This document shows, one piece after another, positions 57,323 through 64,000 of a stretch of 64,000 bases of DNA (position 1 is the stretch's first letter; every line of letters begins with the position of its first letter). The stretch is from Lumbricus rubellus. Its lineage: Eukaryota > Annelida > Clitellata > Crassiclitellata > Lumbricidae. The notes beneath the pieces were generated by a model. That model was not told the DNA's origin. It was given only the letters and a program-made list of their open reading frames with translations, and searched no databases. The DNA lies in NCBI GenBank assembly GCA_945859605.1, contig OX243824.1:5869813-5933812 (forward strand), in the 5' to 3' direction. Both the position numbers and the translations under genes were made by a program.

Positions 57323-57534
57323 AAAACTGTGTTATGCTCATTATGTGCGCGCCTTGAAATTTTCATTCAATGAATACAGTGTTATACGGAATGACACTGA
57401 CGCTCCATTTACACACCTTTAAATTGTGTTTTACAGCCACTATAAATAACTCTTCTCGCTCAGTTTTTTTTAATAGAACCCACTTGGTGGTTTCAACCTT
57501 AAACGTTTAATAATTCTATTTAATTATGTAACCA

Positions 57535-57790
57535 TGTTAAGGACGGTTCCTGCGCTCGGCTCATCGGGGAGTGCTCTGGGTCCCGTTTGCTCGTACCTCT
57601 ATCGTGCAGAGTCGTGTTTTTTCTGTGGTTGGCCCGGTGATATGGAATGCCCTCCCACTTGAGCTGCACTTGTTCCCTAGATCACTCTCTGACACATTCT
57701 ATAAGCACTTAAAAACTGTTCTGTTTGGCCGTGCTGGAGTCGGGAGCGCCTCTGAGTAGTTTCCTTGAAGAGGCGCTATATAAATACTTG
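57535..57790 (+). pseudogene. L2/CR1-like LINE, extreme C-terminus and 3' tail
   Basis: Translation gives VPFARTSIVQSRVFSVVGP, VIWNALPLELH, LSDTFYKHLKTVLFGRA and a stop after a short Ser/Glu end. This matches the family order seen at 43 kb and 61 kb. The tail GGGAGCGCCTCTGAGTAG, then GAGGCGCTATATAAATACTTG, leads into (AATG)n. Confidence 0.88.
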
Positions 57791-57953
57791 AATGAATGAA
57801 TGAATGAATGAATGAATGAATGATTGAATGAATGAATGAATGAATGAATGAATGATTGAATGAATGAATGAATGAATGAATGAATGAATGAATGAATGAA
57901 TGAATGAATGAATGATTGAATGAATGAATGAATGAATGAATGAATGAATGGAT
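57790..57953 (+). repeat. (TGAA)n LINE-tail microsatellite
   Basis: About 160 bp with TGAT variants. Confidence 0.97.
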
Positions 57954-57964
57954 TGAATTGTAAT

Positions 57965-58150
57965 TTCGGTAAAGTTGATCGATCGGTTAGAGTGGTCGAC
58001 TTGTAATGTGGAGATTACGGATTCGATCCCAAACCTTTGAGACGGTGTAGGAACCTTGAGCAAGTCCTTCACTCGTAGTTGCTAAGCGCCATCGATTGAT
58101 GCTTGACCAGTTTATGATGGCGCCTAATAAATGTGCAAAAATAATGATAA
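57965..58150 (+). mobile_element. tRNA-derived SINE family D, copy 2
   Basis: GATCGGTTAGAGTGGTCGAC (A box), TTACGGATTCGATCCC (B box), CCTTGAGCAAGTCCTTCACTC, then CTAAGCGCCATCGATTGATG and GATGGCGCCTAATAAATGTG. Confidence 0.85.
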
Positions 58151-58660
58151 TGCTTTTATGTTTCTACGTTACTTAATCACTTTTGACCAGTTTCGATACA
58201 CCATTAACAAAAATATTTGAACTTTCAGTAACTTTATAACACCTAGGAATATGATTTAAGGGTGTCGATGGTTGAATGTATGAACTGTGGATTCACTATT
58301 AACAAGTGGGTGAGAATGCTGGTTTAGACACCTTTAATACGGTTTTGAACCACGCTATGTAGGATCATACAAGACACGCTGCGTCCGTTAGAGTTTCAGA
58401 AATCGGAATGGTAGGAGCCACATCTTGAAACTTGCAGAGTAAGCTTGCAGGTTGATACAGTCATGGTAAACCGTAAAGCTCAAGAAAACTGTAATAATAA
58501 TAACGATACTTTAAATTCCCATCGGATCCAATCGGGATATTCCAATTTTATCCCTATTCTCGATGTTCTATTTTTTAGGTCGATCCTAAGACTCCAATAA
58601 TTCCCAAATTTGTAGCATCGTACTTGCACACGTGCATGCCTGCGAACATGCACACATAGG
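58150..58660. other. Noncoding, nothing recognised
   Basis: No domain or repeat match seen. Confidence 0.5.
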
Positions 58661-58799
58661 CTACGGACATACATAGTCATATACATCCATGAATGAATGC
58701 ACACCTGCACACGTACGCACATGCATGGATACATACATATATAAAATTATGCATGGAAGTATGCAAGCATAGTTGCACACATACATACATGCATACATG

Positions 58800-59346
58800 C
58801 ACACATGCATACATGCATACATACATACATACATACATACATACATACATACATACATACATGCATGCATGCATGCATGCATGCATACATACATACATAC
58901 ATACATACATACATACATACATACATACATACATACATACATACATACATACATACATACATACATACATACATACATACATACATACATACATACATAC
59001 ATACATACATACATACATACATACATACATACATACATACATACATACATACATACATACATACATACATACATACATACATACATACATACATACATAC
59101 ATACATACATACATACATACATACATACATACATACATACATACATACATACATACATACATACATACATACATACATACATACATACATACATACATAC
59201 ATACATACATACATACATACATACATACATACATACATACATACATACATACATACATACATACATACATACATACATACATACATACATACATACATAC
59301 ATACATACATACATACATACATACATACATACATACATACATACAT

Positions 59347-59407
<61 letters not shown>

Positions 59408-59472
59408 TACATACATACATACATACATACATACATACATACATACATACATACATACATACATACATAGTT
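58800..59472 (+). repeat. (ACAT)n microsatellite, longest in the window
   Basis: About 670 bp. There is a short (GCAT)n patch at 58,861-58,886 and a (CA)n block at 59,364-59,402. The middle 470 bp is essentially perfect. Confidence 0.98.
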
Positions 59473-59479
59473 ACATACA

Positions 59480-59596
59480 TACACACATTCATGTCCATAC
59501 ACATTCCTATACTTACATACCTATATCAGTTGAAGCATAGCTATATATACGCACGACGGTGTCCTAGCACATAATAACATTCACGTTGGTGACACC
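59480..59596. other. Short flank
   Basis: Diverged ACAT-type sequence and ordinary DNA. Confidence 0.5.
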
Positions 59597-59655
59597 AGCT
59601 GTTTGAAATAGCTGTTTGAAATAGCTGTTTGAAATAGCTGTTTGAAATAGCTGCC
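59597..59655 (+). repeat. 16-bp tandem repeat
   Basis: AGCTGTTTGAAATAGC with period 15-16 repeated about four times. Confidence 0.95.
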
Positions 59656-60049
59656 ATACTTCGCGCAACACTTGTGATAGGCGCTCTAAAAATATTTCTG
59701 GTATTCAGCCCACATGAATACCAGAGCACGATTCAAATCACTCAGGATTCAACAGCACTCATATGACCCGCTTAATTGAATAGCTTAACCGAACTTAAAC
59801 GAGGAAGGATGGCCTTTGGCTAAGTCGCATCTCTAATCAAGCGCTTAGGTACATGTAGGTAGGTAGGTCTATTTGCGGGCGGCAAACAACAGGTAATCCA
59901 TTGTTACCGGTACAGTATCGCTTGCGAGAAAACCACGCATGCGACCATCCTCAGACGTGTTTGAGTAGGTGAATATTATGGTTTTTGCAACAAGGAAGCA
60001 AAACTGATTGGAGTGGTCGCCTATAAATTATATCAACGTGAAGAGTGCA

Positions 60050-60555
60050 GTTTCGATCCTCCTCCTTCTCTTTGTTCTCCTTATCCTTCTTGTTCTCGTT
60101 CTAATTCTCCTCCTCCTCCTCCTCTTTCTCCTTCTCTTTCTCCTTCTCCTTCTCCTTCTAATTCTAATTCTAATCATAATTCTAATTCTAATTCTAATAA
60201 ATTCTAATTCTTCTCCTTCTCCTTCCCCTTCTCCTTCTCCTTTTTCTTCTCCTCCTCCTTCTCCTTCTCCTCCTCCTCTTCCTCCTCCTCCTTCTTTTTA
60301 TCCTTCTCCTTATCCTTCTCCTTCTAATTCTAGTTCTCCTCCTCTTTCTCCGTCTCCTTCTCCTCCTCCTCCTCCTCTTTCTCCGTCTCCTTCTTCTCCT
60401 ACTCTTCCTCCTCCTTCTCCTTCATCTCCTCCTTCTCCTCCTCCTCCTTCTTCTTCTTCTAATTCCAATTCTAATTCTAGTTTTAATTCTCCTCTTTCTC
60501 CTCCTTCTCCTCCTTCTAATTATAATTTTATTTCTTCTTCTCATTCTCCTTCATG
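60050..60555 (+). repeat. (CTT/CTC)n pyrimidine tract
   Basis: About 500 bp of TTCTCCTTCTCC with AATTCTAATTCT blocks at 60,155-60,205 and 60,460-60,490. Confidence 0.97.
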
Positions 60556-60559
60556 ATAA

Positions 60560-61020
60560 CCAGACCTAAGGTACAGATGACGTCATCACAACTTGCCCTC
60601 AAGCATAAATGTACATGACGCCATTCAAGCCTAGCTTCATGTAGGCCTATGCATGTAGTCATGCCAACTGGCTTCAGACAAAAATAATGATGTAGCACCA
60701 GACTGTCGCAATTCCTACGCCACCATCCTACGCTCCATGACATCCAGTCATCGATGATTGTGACTATTATACTAGTGCACCATAAATCAAATTATTCATG
60801 CTTTGTCTACCTTCAATATATTATGTCACTGCCTGACTAAGTTGCATGACGCAATCCAATGTTATTGTCCTGATTTGGCTTCGCTTCGCAGTTCATTTGA
60901 AATTATGTCGATGCACAATGCATTGAATGGACTAATCTAACAACTGGTGTTTGATATGATTATCGATTATCTTATATAGCCTATGATTTCTTATAAAAGG
61001 TATCGTAGGCAAATTTTTAA
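60560..61020. other. Noncoding
   Basis: No recognisable feature apart from TAGGCCTA near 60,645. Confidence 0.5.
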
Positions 61021-61021
61021 A

Positions 61022-61215
61022 AACTTGGATTCATTCATTCATTCATTCATTCATTTCAAGAATTTATATAGCGCCTCTTCAAGAAATCCACTCAGAAGCG
61101 CTCCCAGTCCAACCACGGTGAAACAAAAAAGTTTTAAGGAGCTTGTAGAACACTGACGAGTCGACCCTAGGCAGCAAGCGCATCTGCAACGGGAGACTAT
61201 TCCAGACAGAAGGAC
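61022..61215 (-). pseudogene. L2/CR1-like LINE, extreme C-terminus and 3' tail
   Basis: On the minus strand: VVGPSVWNSLPLQMRLLP, SSVFYKLLKTFLFHRGW and a stop shortly after. The tail GCGCTTCTGAGTGG, GAGGCGCTATATAAATTCTT is followed by (ATGA)n at 61,032-61,055. Confidence 0.88.
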
Positions 61216-61700
61216 CTACAACGATGGACAGTGGACAAAGAGGACCTTAGAGCGTATATGGACATGAAAGATACGGTGATGGGCAAAACCAGATAGAACT
61301 GTTTGGAGAAGTTTATTTAAAGCCTCATCTTCGGCCCAAGCATGGTCGAGGCGAGAGATATAATATATCTTTTGTAAGACGGATTTATTGCAAACACGAT
61401 GTTTACATTTAGTACATAAATAACATGATACAAATTTTTAATGCTTAATTAGGTGCGTGGTTCACACATACAAATTGGATGAGTTACAACTACATGTATA
61501 TAGTTGGTCAAAAAGGGACAAGTTATCCCGATAAGTAGAAGCCGTGCACCAAGTATTAGCATCATCAACACCATTATAACTCATGACGATTCGAACACGT
61601 AATTAATAACAATAAAAACAGTCAAGTGATCACATCTAAAATTATGATCTTTAGAAGGAAGTAACTGTAAAAAAAGTCTTATTGTATGTAAGCCTATTGA

Positions 61701-61858
61701 TGTATGTACACTTGTGATAGCTCCCCTTCAAGATTTCTACTCAGAGGCGCTCCCGACTGCAGCGCGGACACTGAATCGGAGTCTCAGGCCGCAGAGCATG
61801 AGCATTTCGAGTGAAGGACTTGCTCAGGGCCCCATACGCGGTTGATTTGAGACCTATT
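61701..61858 (-). mobile_element. tRNA-derived SINE family A, copy 10, 3' part (interrupted)
   Basis: ACTTGTGATAGCTCCCCTTC to ACTTGCTCAGGGCCCCATAC. It stops inside the expected tRNA-like head, and the rest resumes at about 62,086. Confidence 0.85.
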
Positions 61859-61860
61859 TT

Positions 61861-62079
61861 GTGGGGCGCGGTTGTGTAGTGGTGGCGTCGTTGCCTTGGA
61901 GCCGGAAGGTTCGAGGTTCGAATCTACCTCGCCGCGTAAGGACCTTGGGCAAGTCCTTCACTCACATATGCTCAGCGCTTCGGCGTGAAACTTTGATGCA
62001 GTGTCCGCTCTGCATTCGGGAGCGCCTCTGAGTAGAAAGAGCTTGAAGGGGCGCTATAACAAGTGCACATACAAACTAT
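61861..62079 (+). mobile_element. tRNA-derived SINE family A, copy 11 (full, inserted in copy 10)
   Basis: A complete copy from GTGGGGCGCGGTTGTGTAGT through GAGGTTCGAATCTACCTCGC to GGGGCGCTATAACAAGTGC. It keeps the LINE-like tail GGGAGCGCCTCTGAGTAG. Confidence 0.93.
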
Positions 62080-62085
62080 AATAGC

Positions 62086-62134
62086 CTTCCGGCTTCAAAG
62101 TACCGAGCACACCCCTTCACCACCGCTCCCCACA
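62086..62134 (-). mobile_element. SINE family A, copy 10, head part
   Basis: CCTTCCGGCTTCAAAGTACC to CACCACCGCTCCCCAC completes the minus-strand copy broken by copy 11. Confidence 0.8.
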
Positions 62135-63832
62135 ATATTGAGAGGCCATTTGTTTCAAACGATCTATGGTCTGACCCTTGCACGTCCTTGAGTAATTGAG
62201 AGCTTTCTATAATATTATGGTTATTTAAAAACTTAATGATCGTCGATCATTACACGACCTGGCAGCGTGATCACGAGCCTCTTTCACATTTGTGAAATAA
62301 AACTCAAGGGATGGTCATGGCCAATAATTATTGTTTCAGTATTTCTATTTTATTAGTGCCGCAGTTAAAATCTCAATGCTCGTCTGAACTTGTATTGCTC
62401 ATGCACCGACCGATATAAAGGCCTACGTATACAGGTGTATAGCCTACTAAACGCATTACATAACTCTAAAACGATTAAATCAGTCAATCAGAGCGGCCCT
62501 AAAGCGAGTTGTCGATATTTATAGAACAAGTAGGCCCTATGCTTTTATTTTAAGGCAATTCAGTAAAGAGATATTCGTACCAGTGACAAGAACTATGGAC
62601 ACTTGGCCAGTCATCTCAGGAATTTATTTTGTCTGTAACTACCCATTTAATTTCTTCTGGTATAGACTGTAGTTGCGTAATCTGCAGAAGGCAGTAAATC
62701 AAAAGGTTTTGTGTTCAATAAAAGTGTCTCACTTCATCTTGTTCAGAACTCGCAAAGTCTCCAAAACGCTTTCGAGACAAGCAACTCTCACCGCCGTAAG
62801 AGCCTTAATTTATGTGCTCTATAAAATAATTAATATAATTATGTGCATATATTTAGACTATTGTAAATACAATTGTGCACATTTTCTCATGGCAGAGCCT
62901 TACCGCAAGGAAGCAGGGTTTTTTGCAGGAGGGGACAAAACACTTTGGTCACAGTTATATTGTTGCAAGAACATGAAAAATGCTTAGCTTTGCAAAAAAA
63001 CTGAGAACATGGATATTTCGTCATTACAGTAAGAGCATGGGTTTTTGATAAAGGTTTCTAATTGCAGACTTCTCAATTTCACTTCATAAAAATTATGTCC
63101 TGCATTCCATCCAGGAGACATTCACTGTTCGACAACCATTTTAAGAGTCTATACAATTGCAGTCAACTCAGCTGCATAAACACTTGAGTCATTGCACAAT
63201 CTAAAGTTCTTATCTTCACTAATTTTAAACTTGGTATAATTGTGAATGCAGCAGCAATATCTGTGCTAACAGCTCAGTATTTATTTATTTTACCCAAGTT
63301 TAACGTCGTCGTATGGCATCAAAGGCCGTTGACGACAAATTTACAGTTTATACAGTACAGAAAAAGTGAATTCATAACGTCCGTGATAACATTGTCATAA
63401 CAATATCATTGTTCGTTGTTTAACAGCAAACTTAGCCATGATACAATATTATTGTTCAATGTCTTTTGTGACCATTGCTTATCAGCAAATGGTTAACTGA
63501 TAATAACATCAACAATTACAAGTTATGTTAAATCTTTTGCTTGGGAAAATTCATTAATCTTCTGCAGTAATTGTCACATGCAAGAAATGTCACAAATTTT
63601 TTCTGATTACTTTTTTTAATACTCGTAACATCTAAGTTAGTCACGCTTCTACAATTATTATTGTCGACTATTAATTGTTATTTGTGGTGTTTAAGTTGCT
63701 TTCTCTGTTACAGTAGTAGACGTCATCGAAATCGTCTAGACTCTAGAACACTCTAGACTCTTTAAGGTAACGTTGTGTATCGATGGGTAACACATTGCAT
63801 CCACCATCACCCAGCGACGTTGCCAGTTGTTA
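62135..63832. other. AT-rich noncoding region
   Basis: No gene recognised. A plus-strand frame at 62,673-62,987 has no known domain and average AT-rich composition. Confidence 0.5.
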
Positions 63833-64000
63833 CTGTTGTCTATTGTTGTCCATTGTTGTCCATTGTTGTCCATTGTTGTCCATTGTTGTCCATTACTGTC
63901 CTTTGTTGTCCATTGTTGTCCATTGTTGTCCATTGTTGTCCTTTGTTGTCCTTTGTTGTCCTTTGTTGTCCATTGTTGTCCTTTGTTGTCCATTGTTGTC
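63833..64000 (+). repeat. 10-bp minisatellite (CATTGTTGTC)n running off the window
   Basis: At least sixteen units of CATTGTTGTC with CTTTGTTGTC variants. The array is not finished at the window edge. Confidence 0.97.

Overview
The window looks like a gene-poor, repeat-rich piece of a metazoan nuclear genome. It has no bacterial-style gene packing. The only convincing host coding sequence is split by GT-AG introns. The palindromic octamer TAGGCCTA recurs many times, and tRNA-derived SINEs, L2/CR1-like and RTE-like LINE tails and very long microsatellites are abundant. My best guess is a marine invertebrate, possibly an echinoderm or related deuterostome. That is inference from general genome texture, and a mollusc is not excluded.

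Positions 1-23,250 are a graveyard of dispersed repeats. They hold a decayed RTE-like LINE 3' end (about 1.08-1.74 kb), a recurrent long composite repeat that carries a tRNA-like SINE module (several copies, some head to tail, 3.5-22.7 kb), many copies of a second tRNA-derived SINE (family A), inverted-repeat elements (6.6-8.1 kb and a clean 960-bp element at 12,060-13,019), and (TA)n and (TGAA)n arrays. Positions 23,255-24,884 look mostly unique.

Three minus-strand exons (27,813-27,238; 26,959-26,045; 25,450-24,885) encode the C-terminal about 685 residues of a secreted protein: a von Willebrand factor A (VWA) domain with an intact metal site, a Thr-rich and charged linker, and a second VWA domain whose metal site is degenerate. 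All three exons share phase-1 junctions and have consensus splice sites. At 48,894-49,197, on the same strand, there is an excellent candidate promoter and first exon: TATA box, initiator, ATG-free 5' UTR, hydrophobic signal-like N-terminus and a GTAAGT donor. It may be the start of the same gene, but a connecting exon is needed and was not identified with confidence.

From about 25 kb to the end the sequence is dominated by microsatellites and minisatellites (CTGT, TATG, ATC, GAC, CAC, ATCC and CTT arrays; 10-, 16-, 31- and 121-bp units). Between them are L2-like LINE 3' ends (43.0-43.7, 57.5-57.95 and 61.0-61.2 kb), nested SINEs (61.7-62.1 kb), two hAT-type MITE copies (39.7 and 55.8 kb) and a 989-bp foldback element built from a GGACAATTACCCCCC repeat (52,739-53,727). 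Almost all other open frames are by-products of low-complexity DNA. I saw no CRISPR array, operon or phage, and no convincing functional tRNA or rRNA gene.
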